Source: Taibaiella sp. (GTDB taxonomy: Bacteria > Bacteroidota > Bacteroidia > Chitinophagales > Chitinophagaceae). From it: 64,000 nt of DNA. The stretch's first letter is position 1, and every line of letters begins with the position of its first letter. The stretch is from positions 124,001-188,000 of the forward strand of contig JAHBTQ010000004.1 in NCBI GenBank assembly GCA_019638495.1. The letters run 5' to 3'. The position numbers and the translations under genes were made by a program. Positions 49,451 through 58,072 of the stretch are shown piece after piece. The notes beneath the pieces are model-generated. The model searched no databases and was not told the origin of the DNA. It saw only the letters and a program-made list of their open reading frames with translations.

Positions 49451-50877
49451 CGATCCTAACCATAGCCACTACCCTGCTGACGATAGGCATATTCATCTAT
49501 GCCTGCACGTTGCTGACGTCCTATATGGTTATTGGGATTGCTTCCATAGGCGGGTCGCGGGAGTATATGTACAAGAATGAGTTTACTGACTTCAGGCTGC
49601 TGGCATCGTCTCCGCATGCACCATCGGTGAGTATCCTGGCGCCTGCCTATAATGAAGGGGCTACGATCATTGAGAATGTGCGCTCGCTGCTATCACTCTA
49701 TTATAGCAACCTGGAAGTGGTGGTGATAAACGATGGCAGCAAGGACGACTGTCTGCAAAAGCTGATAGACGGCTATGACCTGGAAAAGATAGACTTTCAT
49801 GTACAATATAAGATAGCCACCAAGGAGGTGCGTGGTGTGTATAGAAGCCGCAAAGCTGTGTACAAGCGACTCGTTGTCGTGGACAAAGTGAACGGGGGAA
49901 AAGCAGATGCCTTGAACGTGGGTATCAACGTTTCCAGCAACGACTATATAGTGTGCATAGATGTAGACTGCATCCTGGAGCAGGACTCGCTGCTGAAGAT
50001 GATGAAACCATTCCTCGAGGAAACAGGCAAGAAGGTGATAGCCTCCGGCGGTGTAGTGCGGATAGCAAACTCGTGCGAGATAAAGGACGGAAGACTTGAA
50101 AAAATAAGACTACCCGAAAACTACTGGGCGCGCATGCAATCGCTGGAGTATATCCGGGCCTTCATCATTGGCCGTATGGCTTGGGCGCGCATCAATGGGC
50201 TGTTGCTGATCTCCGGTGCGTTTGGTGCGTTTGACAAACAAATAGCGATCGAGGCGGGCGGCTACAATCACAAAACGGTAGGCGAAGATATGGAGCTGGT
50301 GGTGCGCATGCGCCGCTATATGGAAGAGCAAAGACGTCCCTATCGCGTTACGTACATACCCGACCCGCTCTGCTGGACAGAAGCACCGGAAAGCACCAAG
50401 ATACTGGGACGTCAGCGCAACCGATGGACGCGTGGCACCATAGAAACCCTGAAAATGCACAGTCCTCTATTCCTGAACCCCAGGTATGGAGTAATGGGTA
50501 TGCTCAGCTATCCCTTCTGGTTCTTCTTTGAGATGCTGGCACCGCTGATAGAGTTTTTCGGAATGGTTGTTTTCACTATACTCAGCATTATGGGCCTCAT
50601 CAACTGGCATGCCTTCCTGGCACTGCTGGCGTTTATCATTTCGTTCGGGTACCTGTTCTCAGCTTTCGCTGCCTATATGGAGGTGGCCACTTTTAACATG
50701 TATCGCCGGCGCACAGACATGATGAAGTTGCTGCTGACTGCGCTAACGGAGCCTTTCGTGTTTCACCCTTTTGTGGTTTGGGCAGCGATAAAAGGATATG
50801 TAGACATTATCCGTAAAAAGAACAGCTGGGGCGAGATGACTCGCCAGGGATTTGGCCCAACCGCCCAGAAAAAATAG
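49447..50877 (+). CDS. Family 2 glycosyltransferase (processive polysaccharide synthase, PgaC/IcaA-like)
   Basis: 476 residues. An N-terminal helix, then the GT2 catalytic domain: SILAPAYNEGATI, VVINDGSKDD, GGKADALNVGI, IDVDCIL (DxD), ISGAFGAFDK, VGEDMELVVRM (catalytic ED) and QRNRWTRGTIET (QxxRW). C-terminal helices (about 355-430). The motif set is that of processive polysaccharide synthases such as poly-N-acetylglucosamine synthase. The start overlaps the HEAT gene by 4 bases and the stop abuts the YaiO-like stop with no spacer. Confidence 0.92.
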   Translation: MTILTIATTLLTIGIFIYACTLLTSYMVIGIASIGGSREYMYKNEFTDFRLLASSPHAPSVSILAPAYNEGATIIENVRSLLSLYYSNLEVVVINDGSKDDCLQKLIDGYDLEKIDFHVQYKIATKEVRGVYRSRKAVYKRLVVVDKVNGGKADALNVGINVSSNDYIVCIDVDCILEQDSLLKMMKPFLEETGKKVIASGGVVRIANSCEIKDGRLEKIRLPENYWARMQSLEYIRAFIIGRMAWARINGLLLISGAFGAFDKQIAIEAGGYNHKTVGEDMELVVRMRRYMEEQRRPYRVTYIPDPLCWTEAPESTKILGRQRNRWTRGTIETLKMHSPLFLNPRYGVMGMLSYPFWFFFEMLAPLIEFFGMVVFTILSIMGLINWHAFLALLAFIISFGYLFSAFAAYMEVATFNMYRRRTDMMKLLLTALTEPFVFHPFVVWAAIKGYVDIIRKKNSWGEMTRQGFGPTAQKK

Positions 50878-52173
50878 TTAAAGCCTGCGGGTGTAACCTA
50901 TGCCCGCCTGGTATTGATGGCCTATGAGTCCGGGGAAATATTCCTGCTTGTAGATAGACAGATTGACACTTATTACGTTGAGCCTACGAATAGCCTTTCT
51001 AAAGATCAGCTCAGCCATTTCTGAGGACAACTTATTGCTGCTATTCACAAGCAGGTTATAGCGGCGGTCGTCCGGAGAAACTCCTGTGGCTACTGTGAGA
51101 TTGACGTAGTCATCCACACCTCCATAATAGTACCGGGCTGTTCCCACATACGCCCGGGCGAAGCCATTTGATGATGGCGCCAGGTAGGCACGGGCGCCGA
51201 ACAGGAAGCTCTTGTAGTACTTACCAAGATAGAGCGTGTAAAAGAACGCATTGGTGGTGTAGTAGAGATACCTGATACCTGCCTCTGCCTCAAACGCATG
51301 TGGCAAATTGGAGTACAACGACAGACCACTGCGCCACTTAGGAAATACACCTACGTCCGGCGAATAACCCAGGTTTGCATACATGTAAAACTTGCGCGAA
51401 AGTTTAGGATAGGCATCGACCTCGTACAACAAACCCTGCTTACCAAAGCGATCGGCCCAATTGACACGGGCAACGTAGGCCGCCTTCTTTCCTCCCTTTA
51501 CATACTCAATGCTACCAAATCGCCAGTCGTCCGGGAACTGCTTATCAAAATGAGCATAGTCTAGTTTCACTGATATCTTATTATGGTAGAACATGTCCTT
51601 TATATCCAGGATCATTCCCCTGATCTCCCGGTCGGTATCATGTTCATTCTTCATCGTGTCGGCCACGGCAAGCGCAAGCTTGTACCGGGCCATGGCAGCA
51701 AGTATTTTGGCTTTCCGCAGTCTCAGCTCGCGCGAGGCCGGGAAATGCTGCAGTCCCAAAGAGTCTGCCGTAAGCGCTTCCTCATTACACTTGTTCCAGA
51801 AATACACATCTACCAGCGCCGCGTAGGCATCTTCCATCTCACCATTCAAAGCAATAGCCCTGTCCAAGTAGGATACAGCACTATCGCGATTTCCCACCCA
51901 CGACCAGGTGCGGCCTATGAATGTAAGCACCTCGGGGTTGGCAGGCTTAAGTGCCAGGGCCTTATTGCCCAGCCTTATAGCCTCTGCATTGTCCTTTGTT
52001 TCGTATGCGGCAATACGCGCGGCAGACATGAGCCCGTCAATAGAAGTTGTATCCTGTGCAACACCTGTGAGCGGCAAAAAGCACACCATCAAGACAAGGC
52101 AACTGATGGCACAACGCAACAGCCTTTCTGTGCACGGCTTGTGAGTGCTACGGATATTCATGGTAACGGACAT
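50878..52173 (-). CDS. YaiO-family outer-membrane beta-barrel protein with TPRs
   Basis: 431 residues. Signal sequence around 20-40 (LVLMVCFLPLTGVAQ), TPR-like helices (about 45-175; NAEAIRLGNKALALKPANPEVLTFIGRTW), then an alternating-strand barrel (about 185-431) with FGSIEYVKGGKKAAYVARVNW and FPGLIGHQYQAGIGYTRRL at the end, as in YaiO. YaiO-type barrels pair with glycan synthases for export. Convergent with the GT2 gene and presumably part of the same module. Alternative start at 52161 (ATG, MNIRS). Confidence 0.85.
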   Translation of the reverse strand: MSVTMNIRSTHKPCTERLLRCAISCLVLMVCFLPLTGVAQDTTSIDGLMSAARIAAYETKDNAEAIRLGNKALALKPANPEVLTFIGRTWSWVGNRDSAVSYLDRAIALNGEMEDAYAALVDVYFWNKCNEEALTADSLGLQHFPASRELRLRKAKILAAMARYKLALAVADTMKNEHDTDREIRGMILDIKDMFYHNKISVKLDYAHFDKQFPDDWRFGSIEYVKGGKKAAYVARVNWADRFGKQGLLYEVDAYPKLSRKFYMYANLGYSPDVGVFPKWRSGLSLYSNLPHAFEAEAGIRYLYYTTNAFFYTLYLGKYYKSFLFGARAYLAPSSNGFARAYVGTARYYYGGVDDYVNLTVATGVSPDDRRYNLLVNSSNKLSSEMAELIFRKAIRRLNVISVNLSIYKQEYFPGLIGHQYQAGIGYTRRL

Positions 52174-52587
52174 GCGTTACAAAAATAGGGTTTGCGGCTA
52201 CAATTTTGTATCAGCCAGGCCCTCACTTTTGGGGCAACAAGTTCCAAGTGACGCAGGAACTTTGAAGATTTCGCCTCACTGGGAACGGAAAAAGAAACCA
52301 ACTACGTGAGTGTATCACCGCACGGAATCTGGCTACCATACCCGCCGTAGGTATAACCTGCGGCGAACTGGGGGCATCAGGAACTGTAAATATAAAGCCG
52401 TTCTGTGAACGGAATTCAGGGAACGAAAGAAGCGAACCGGCACCACTGCACACTACCCATTGAGTTGCGGAAATGGGCGGCATTGCTTTAATGAAGCTAT
52501 AACAATTTGAAGGCCGTCTAAGACGGAGTTTTATTCTACGTTCCTGATGACCCCTGCGGGAACATCAGGAACAACGAGGAACTGGGT
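52174..52587. other. Repeat-rich intergenic region
   Basis: 414 bases. The reverse-strand ORF at 52223-52483 is repeat sequence, not a convincing gene. It holds many GTTCC/GGAAC words, the palindrome CCGTCTAAGACGG (52513-52525) and an inverted repeat at 52540-52572. Confidence 0.55.
52540..52572. repeat. GTTCCTGATG inverted repeat
   Basis: Arms GTTCCTGATG (52540-52549) and CATCAGGAAC (52563-52572), 13-base loop. GGAACATCAGGAAC occurs again near 53273-53286. Confidence 0.7.
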
Positions 52588-53142
52588 CTATTCTATAGGC
52601 CGTATATGTATTTTACCTTGCGGCTTCTCAAAATCCAAAAGCGAATCAAGCATAAAATTAATTTTCTCTGCCCAAATCTTAGTTGCTTGCTCTAGTGTTC
52701 CGTGGCGTGTTTCGAAATCAAACTGAGAATTCAGCTCATTTATTTTTTCCACTTCAGCTATAAATATCCTGTAAACTGCACTGTCATCCACTTTCTTGTT
52801 CGCAAGTAGATTCAGTTTTTTTTTGACAGACCTACTGTAAATCTCGGCTATATTAAAGTGCATTTGTTCATGAAACAACAAGTCAGTATCATTCACCTTC
52901 ATCCAAGACTTATCTTTTCGAAAAAAAGCAAAAATATTATACTCGAGCGTGTCGTAATCGATAAGATATACGTCATTAAGGTCACAGAATGAAATTGCCC
53001 CATGTTTGTTGGAACTATCTAATTGTCCCGCGAAATCTCCAAACACAAGCTTCTTGTCTGGTGACCATCTGATTGACGTACCCGTATCTTGTCCTTCGAC
53101 TCGAAATGCACACAGAAGCAATAAAATAAATACCATTTTCAT
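52588..53142 (-). CDS. DUF922-like putative zinc protease
   Basis: 184 residues. Signal peptide (1-17, VEGQ), then WSPDKKLVFGDFAG and, near residue 89, the metalloprotease-like LLFHEQMHFNIAEIYSRSV (HExxH: His, Glu, His), which together mark the DUF922 family. A basic C-terminus ends KIHIRPIE. Proteolytic activity is inferred from HExxH only. Flanked on both sides by dispersed repeat elements. Confidence 0.78.
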   Translation of the reverse strand: MKMVFILLLLCAFRVEGQDTGTSIRWSPDKKLVFGDFAGQLDSSNKHGAISFCDLNDVYLIDYDTLEYNIFAFFRKDKSWMKVNDTDLLFHEQMHFNIAEIYSRSVKKKLNLLANKKVDDSAVYRIFIAEVEKINELNSQFDFETRHGTLEQATKIWAEKINFMLDSLLDFEKPQGKIHIRPIE

Positions 53143-53152
53143 TTATCGTTTT

Positions 53153-53183
53153 CCGCCGCTGTTGGTGTTCCTCACCAACAGCC
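53153..53183. repeat. Left copy of a 31-bp inverted pair, itself a hairpin
   Basis: Stem GCTGTTGGTG (53158-53167) and CACCAACAGC (53173-53182), loop TTCCT. The reverse complement of this 31-bp segment recurs at 53310-53340 with two mismatches. Confidence 0.8.
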
Positions 53184-53309
53184 TCGAGATGGTCAAAGAT
53201 AAATAGGAGTGACGAAGCCGAGGACATTTTCCGTTTACAGAATTACTTTTATCAGAAGTTCCCAATGCCGCGCGGAACATCAGGAACTAGTGGGAATTGC
53301 CCGTGTGCT

Positions 53310-53340
53310 GGTTGTTGGTGAGGAACACCAACAACGGCGG
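53310..53340. repeat. Right copy of the 31-bp inverted pair
   Basis: Reverse complement of 53153-53183 in 29 of 31 positions, also a self-hairpin (GTTGTTGGTG ... CACCAACAAC). The two copies bound 126 bases; the unit spans 188 bases. Confidence 0.8.
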
Positions 53341-53443
53341 GAATAAGGGCTGGCCGGTCAATTTCTTGCGCATGGCACCCAAGCGAACTTTTGAAGTACC
53401 GCCATTCGTGCGTATTTTTAGTTTCAGCAAAAACTCACAGATC

Positions 53444-53815
53444 ATGAATATTGCAACTTTACTGGGACTGCTCCTTGTGGGGCTGGCAGCAGGGCTGCTG
53501 AGTAGCATGGTAGGAATAGGCGGGGGCATGGTAATAGTACCCGCACTTGTGTTCTTTTTTGCCTTTTCTCAAAAAATGGCCCAAGGCACATCGCTTGCCC
53601 TACTGCTACCCCCCATCGGGATATTTGCAGTTATTAACTATTATAAGGCCGGCTATGTAGACATGAAAATTGCCGGTATTCTTATAATATCGTTCATTAT
53701 AGGCAGCTACCTGGGCAGCAAGGTGGCCCTGGGGCTGCCTGATGTCGTACTGAGAAAGATATTTGGCGCCTTCCTTGCTGTGATAGCCGTCAAATACCTT
53801 TTTTTCGACAAATAA
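53444..53815 (+). CDS. TauE/SafE-family half-size membrane transporter
   Basis: 123 residues from ATG 53444 (MNIATLLGLLLVGLAAGLLSSMVGIGGG); the longer frame from 53297 begins within repeat DNA. It has four helices and the TauE/SafE mark GLLSSMVGIGGGMVIVPAL. Full members have eight helices, so this one-repeat form must dimerise if it transports. Anion (sulfite or sulfonate) export is known for the family; substrate here unknown. Confidence 0.82.
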   Translation: MNIATLLGLLLVGLAAGLLSSMVGIGGGMVIVPALVFFFAFSQKMAQGTSLALLLPPIGIFAVINYYKAGYVDMKIAGILIISFIIGSYLGSKVALGLPDVVLRKIFGAFLAVIAVKYLFFDK

Positions 53816-53819
53816 CGCC

Positions 53820-53827
53820 TAATTTTG
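53820..53827 (+). promoter_or_regulatory. -7 box upstream of asnS
   Basis: TAATTTTG matches TAnnTTTG, 5 bases after the TauE stop and 45 bases before ATG 53873. Confidence 0.5.
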
Positions 53828-53838
53828 CACCGCTTTTG

Positions 53839-53858
53839 AAGCCCTATGAGGGCTTTTT
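53839..53858 (+). terminator. Terminator between the TauE and asnS genes
   Basis: Seven-bp stem AAGCCCT/AGGGCTT, loop ATG, followed by TTTT. An ATG at 53846 is the loop, so it is not the asnS start. Confidence 0.75.
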
Positions 53859-53872
53859 TAATACACATTTTC

Positions 53873-55300
53873 ATGCGCACCAAGATCAAAGAAATACTGG
53901 CAAGGCCAGAGGCTGATTATAAAGTAAACATTAAGGGATGGGTTCGCTCATTTCGCAACAACCAATTCATAGCCGTAAATGATGGCTCCTGCATGGGCAA
54001 TCTGCAGGTGGTGATAGAACTGGGCACTGACGAGAACATAGTAAAGAAGATAACCAATGGAGCATCTATAAGTGTAGATGGCACCGTGATAGCATCGCAA
54101 GGCAAAGGACAACGCGTAGAGGTAAAGGCAGATTCGGTTACCATACTGGGCGAATGCGACCCGGAGAAATTCCCATTGCAACTAAAGAACAGGCCTAGCC
54201 TGGAATACCTGCGCGAGATAGCGCACCTGCGTTTCCGCACCAATACATTCGGGGCGGTATTCCGTGTGCGCCACACGCTGGCATATGCAATACATAAGTT
54301 TTTCAACGACCGCGGCTTTGTGTATATGCACACACCCATCGTAACGGCTTCTGACGCGGAGGGTGCAGGTGAAATGTTTCGCGTCACTACCCTTCCGTTT
54401 GACAATCCGCCGCGCACTGAAGATGGTAGCATCGACTTCAAGGAAGACTTCTTTGGGCGCAGCACCAACCTCACCGTGAGTGGCCAGCTAGAGGCCGAGC
54501 TGGGCGCTATGGCCTTTGGCGAGGTGTATACATTCGGGCCTACATTCCGCGCGGAAAACTCAAACACAGCCCGCCACCTGGCGGAGTTCTGGATGATAGA
54601 ACCTGAGGTTGCATTTAACGACATCCATGACAACATGGACCTGGCAGAGGACTTCATAAGGTATGTAATAAACTATGCCATGGAGCACAACAGGGAAGAC
54701 CTGGAGTTCCTGGCTCAGCGCCTGGCCGATGAAGAGAAACAGAAGCCGATGAACGAGCGTAGCGAGATGGGACTTGTAGAGAAACTGGAGTTTGTGCTGA
54801 ACAATAAATTTGAGCGCATAACTTATACTGATGCCATCAACATACTGCTCGATTCACCTGCATACAAGAAGAAGAAGTTTCAGTATGACGTGAAGTGGGG
54901 CATTGACCTGCAGAGTGAGCATGAGCGCTACCTTGTAGAAAAGCACTTTAAGAAACCGGTTATCGTTACCGGCTACCCTAAAGACATCAAGGCTTTCTAC
55001 ATGCGCATGAACGATGATGGCAAAACAGTTGCCGCGATGGACATTCTGGCACCCGGCATTGGTGAGATTGTGGGCGGCTCACAAAGGGAAGAACGCCTGG
55101 ACATGCTGACAAAGAGAATGGACGAGATGCACATTTCGACAGAAGAACTGTACTGGTACCTGGATACGCGCCGCTTCGGAACAGTACCCCATGCCGGATT
55201 TGGACTGGGCTTTGAGCGCCTTGTTCTTTTCGTTACGGGCATGACCAATATCCGTGACGTGATACCTTTCCCAAGGACACCAAAGAATGCAGAATTTTAA
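53873..55300 (+). CDS. asnS: Asparaginyl-tRNA synthetase
   Basis: 475 residues from ATG 53873, standard length; the frame upstream to 53846 starts inside the terminator. Class II synthetase: OB-fold anticodon domain (about 10-105; [22 protein letters not shown]), motif 1 in [29 protein letters not shown], motif 2 in [25 protein letters not shown], motif 3 in [29 protein letters not shown]. It charges tRNA-Asn; the motif 2 ENSNT pattern fits AsnRS rather than AspRS. Confidence 0.97.
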   Translation: MRTKIKEILARPEADYKVNIKGWVRSFRNNQFIAVNDGSCMGNLQVVIELGTDENIVKKITNGASISVDGTVIASQGKGQRVEVKADSVTILGECDPEKFPLQLKNRPSLEYLREIAHLRFRTNTFGAVFRVRHTLAYAIHKFFNDRGFVYMHTPIVTASDAEGAGEMFRVTTLPFDNPPRTEDGSIDFKEDFFGRSTNLTVSGQLEAELGAMAFGEVYTFGPTFRAENSNTARHLAEFWMIEPEVAFNDIHDNMDLAEDFIRYVINYAMEHNREDLEFLAQRLADEEKQKPMNERSEMGLVEKLEFVLNNKFERITYTDAINILLDSPAYKKKKFQYDVKWGIDLQSEHERYLVEKHFKKPVIVTGYPKDIKAFYMRMNDDGKTVAAMDILAPGIGEIVGGSQREERLDMLTKRMDEMHISTEELYWYLDTRRFGTVPHAGFGLGFERLVLFVTGMTNIRDVIPFPRTPKNAEF

Positions 55301-55322
55301 TACACGAGTTTTTCTTCGCCGT

Positions 55323-55356
55323 AAACGGGGTGCCTGGAGCATCCCGTTTCTTTTTT
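55323..55356 (+). terminator. Terminator of asnS
   Basis: Eleven-base stem AAACGGGGTGC/GCATCCCGTTT with one G-U pair and loop CTGGA, then CTTTTTT. Confidence 0.88.
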
Positions 55357-55423
55357 GCAGCTAGTTATGTAAAAACAAACACAAGCATATGTAATTTAGA
55401 AATACTACCTTCACAGTCCCGCC

Positions 55424-57202
55424 ATGAATACCACTCTGCCCCTCACCAATTGGTCGCTGAGCAAAACGCTTGCTACCCAGACGAGCAGCTTTGACAAAGC
55501 CCGTGTCCGTATCATCTTTACCATTCTGATCTTTTCGATGGTAAAATCTGCTCTGGCAATTACCCAATTTGCCATAGCTCATAGTAATCTCCAACTGATT
55601 CGTGCGGTGATTGCCGGCATCCTTTATGTGACACTCACAAAAATACTATTAAGCAGGCCGGACAAAGTGAAGCAACTTGCACATACCATGCTTACGGCAG
55701 GTGTGCTTATCGTATGGAGCAGCATCTTCGTTTATTCGCACCGGGTAAATCTTGTTACAACGCAGTTCATTTTAATGATCGTCCTTAGCAGCTTCTACAC
55801 ACTGGGGACAAGGCTGGGTGCTATCTATTCAGTCGCTGCAACATTGCCGGTGGTGCTGTTATTTGTTCTGCAGGACATGTTTGGCATTTTGCAACCACTA
55901 CAGCCCGAAGAGACATACCTTCTTGGAATAAAGATCGTCATCGGGCTGAATTTCGCGTCTATAGTGGTGGCTCATCACCTATTTTACATGGCCCTGCGAG
56001 ACAGCATTGCAGAAAAAGAAGAGCTTAACAAACAGTTGGAGCTGTCCATCAACGAAGCGCGTGAGCTGGCAGCCACACGATCGAATTTCCTTTCAACTAT
56101 GTCGCACGAGCTACGCACACCACTAAATTCTGTGGTAGGGATAGCCGAGCTACTTATCGAGGACAAACCTACCGAACGCCAACGCGAGAACCTGCAAATT
56201 CTGCATTCATCTGCAATAGACCTGCTTTCGCTGATAAACAATGTGCTCGATATTAATAAAATAGACTCAAGGAAACTGGAGCTCGAGAAAGTGACTTTCA
56301 GCCTATCGCGTTTTCTCGATGACCTGACAAGAAGTTTCAGAAAGCGAGCAGAAGAAAAGCATCTTGATTTTCACCTGAATGTCGACACCTCGCTATCAAA
56401 CGTAGTTGTGAACAGCGACCCTACCCGACTGGCTCAGGTGATGTATAACCTACTTAGCAATGCCCTTAAATTCACGGATACCGGCAGCATTTCCGTCTCA
56501 GCAAACATTATCGGAAAAACGCAGGACCGGATAACAGTAGCCATGAGCGTTACTGACACCGGCATTGGCATTGCTGCCGACCGCCAGTCGGCAGTATTTG
56601 AAGCGTTTGCACAAGCAAGCGCAGATACCACCCGAAATTATGGAGGATCGGGCCTGGGACTTGCCATTGTTCGCCAGGTACTTCAACTACTTGGCAGCAA
56701 GATTGAAATGGAAAGCGAGATTGGAAAAGGGTCCAGATTCTATTTCACACTTACCTTACCACTTGCGGAAACGACATCGCCCGCCGCAACCAGTAGTGCT
56801 GTGGCGCCAGAAATCAGGCATCTAAGAATATTGGTGGCAGAAGACGACAAAGTAAACCGGCTCATCATAAAGAAACAATTGGCCCGTCTGCAACTTGAGG
56901 CGGAGATTGTTGAAAACGGTCAGTTGGCGCTGGACGCCACAATGACTAAACCATTTGACGTTATCCTTTTAGACTTGCACATGCCGGTGCTGAACGGATA
57001 TGAGACGATAAAGACAATCCGCAATAGAGAAGAAATGTCGAAAGCCAGAGCTTATGTTGTGGCCTTTACGGCAGCAGTTACAGAACAGGAACAGATAATG
57101 GCTGCAGGATTTGATGATTTCCTGTACAAGCCTGTACAGCTTGCAGATCTGCAAAAAAAGCTGGAGCAGGCTATAACAAGAGGCGCAGTCACTGCTCTCT
57201 GA
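55424..57202 (+). CDS. Hybrid sensor histidine kinase/response regulator
   Basis: 592 residues. Six membrane helices at the N-terminus (about 28-190) with no extracellular sensor domain, a short coiled coil (195-220), HisKA (STMSHELRTPLNSVVGIAELL, His about 227), HATPase (NLLSNALKFTDTG, VTDTGIGIAADRQ, GGSGLGLAIVRQVL) and a C-terminal receiver (about 465-588) with EDDKVN and Asp at DVILLDLHMPVLNG and Lys in FLYKPVQ. Membrane-embedded sensing suggested. No adjacent regulator gene, so the built-in receiver is likely the first relay. Confidence 0.93.
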   Translation: MNTTLPLTNWSLSKTLATQTSSFDKARVRIIFTILIFSMVKSALAITQFAIAHSNLQLIRAVIAGILYVTLTKILLSRPDKVKQLAHTMLTAGVLIVWSSIFVYSHRVNLVTTQFILMIVLSSFYTLGTRLGAIYSVAATLPVVLLFVLQDMFGILQPLQPEETYLLGIKIVIGLNFASIVVAHHLFYMALRDSIAEKEELNKQLELSINEARELAATRSNFLSTMSHELRTPLNSVVGIAELLIEDKPTERQRENLQILHSSAIDLLSLINNVLDINKIDSRKLELEKVTFSLSRFLDDLTRSFRKRAEEKHLDFHLNVDTSLSNVVVNSDPTRLAQVMYNLLSNALKFTDTGSISVSANIIGKTQDRITVAMSVTDTGIGIAADRQSAVFEAFAQASADTTRNYGGSGLGLAIVRQVLQLLGSKIEMESEIGKGSRFYFTLTLPLAETTSPAATSSAVAPEIRHLRILVAEDDKVNRLIIKKQLARLQLEAEIVENGQLALDATMTKPFDVILLDLHMPVLNGYETIKTIRNREEMSKARAYVVAFTAAVTEQEQIMAAGFDDFLYKPVQLADLQKKLEQAITRGAVTAL

Positions 57203-57401
57203 GGCGGCGGGCCTTTTGCGCAAAATATATTCCGGCGCCAATGGCAAGTACCAGCAACAGTTGCTCTTCCGGATCGAACTTCGCACCTCCTGTGGCCTTA
57301 GCAAGCGCAAAGCAAAACGACCCTACAAATGCAAGGGTAGCCAGAACAAGTAAGAAAAAACCAGTGTTCGGATCACGAAAGTTCTGAATGGTTTTGTCCA
57401 T
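57189..57401 (-). CDS. Small membrane protein
   Basis: 70 residues with two hydrophobic helices (GFFLLVLATLAFVGSFCFALA and EQLLLVLAIGAGIYFAQKARRL) and a charged end. Its 3-prime end overlaps the hybrid kinase stop by 14 bases on the other strand. No known family. Plausible because both helices and a start MDKTIQNF are well formed. Confidence 0.6.
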   Translation of the reverse strand: MDKTIQNFRDPNTGFFLLVLATLAFVGSFCFALAKATGGAKFDPEEQLLLVLAIGAGIYFAQKARRLREQ

Positions 57402-57418
57402 AGCTTTTCAGATGAAAA

Positions 57419-57452
57419 GAGATGCTGCCGGTATCTCACCGCGCAGCATCTC
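57419..57452 (-). terminator. Hairpin downstream of hsp20
   Basis: Ten-bp stem GAGATGCTGC/GCAGCATCTC with a 14-base loop, just after the Hsp20 stop on the reverse strand. Confidence 0.55.
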
Positions 57453-57462
57453 ATGCTTAGAA

Positions 57463-57921
57463 TTAGTTAACTTCTACCAGGCGATGCAGCGGCTGCGCAC
57501 CCTCCTTTCCGGGGATAGAGATATGCAATATCCCGTCAACATAACGGGCCTGGATTGCCTGTGCATCAAATACTTCGTCCAGGCGGAACGAGTGCGAAAA
57601 AGGATTCACCTGAAATTCGCGACGCAACCAGCTTTGTTCCTGTGCCTGCGATTCTACTTCAGGCTCATAAGATACATGTAGCACATCGCGGTTCACCTTA
57701 ACCTTAAAATCCTCCTTTCTCAGGCCGGGTGCCACAAATTCCATTTCTATGGATTTTTCCGTCTCGCGAACATTTACCGGTACGCGGGAGCGGGAGACTG
57801 GTTGGACTCCATCACCAAGAAAGTTAGTTAGTGTGTCCTGGAAGAACCTGTCCACCAGACCACTGAACGACGGTGCGGGCGCAGCGCCGTTTCCATTGAT
57901 TCTTTTGATTTGTGTGTTCAT
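57463..57921 (-). CDS. Hsp20/alpha-crystallin small heat-shock protein
   Basis: 152 residues, standard size. The alpha-crystallin domain (about 47-145) has VPVNVRETEKSIEMEFVAPGLRKEDFKVKVNRDVLHVSYE, the RREFQVNPFSHSFRLDEVFD strand, and the conserved AxxxDGILHISIPGKE near the end; family C-terminal I-x-I/V motif is not obvious. A holdase chaperone that binds unfolded proteins. Confidence 0.92.
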   Translation of the reverse strand: MNTQIKRINGNGAAPAPSFSGLVDRFFQDTLTNFLGDGVQPVSRSRVPVNVRETEKSIEMEFVAPGLRKEDFKVKVNRDVLHVSYEPEVESQAQEQSWLRREFQVNPFSHSFRLDEVFDAQAIQARYVDGILHISIPGKEGAQPLHRLVEVN

Positions 57922-58072
57922 AAATCCTCCGTTTTTCGAAAAATTCTACAAACACAATGCCAAGCCAGGATGCTGAAAAAATGACAGCGATATGGGCCAT
58001 TGCATATGCAAACCGCTGCCAGTATTATTTACAGTATGACACTTAACAATATTTTAAATGACATACACAACC

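Noticed and set aside
52223-52483. Reverse 86-residue ORF in the repeat-rich gap
   Set aside because: Translation of GGAAC/GTTCC-type repeats; no signal or family.
53846-53872. ATG at 53846 as the asnS start
   Set aside because: It is the loop of a terminator hairpin; ATG 53873 gives the normal N-terminus.
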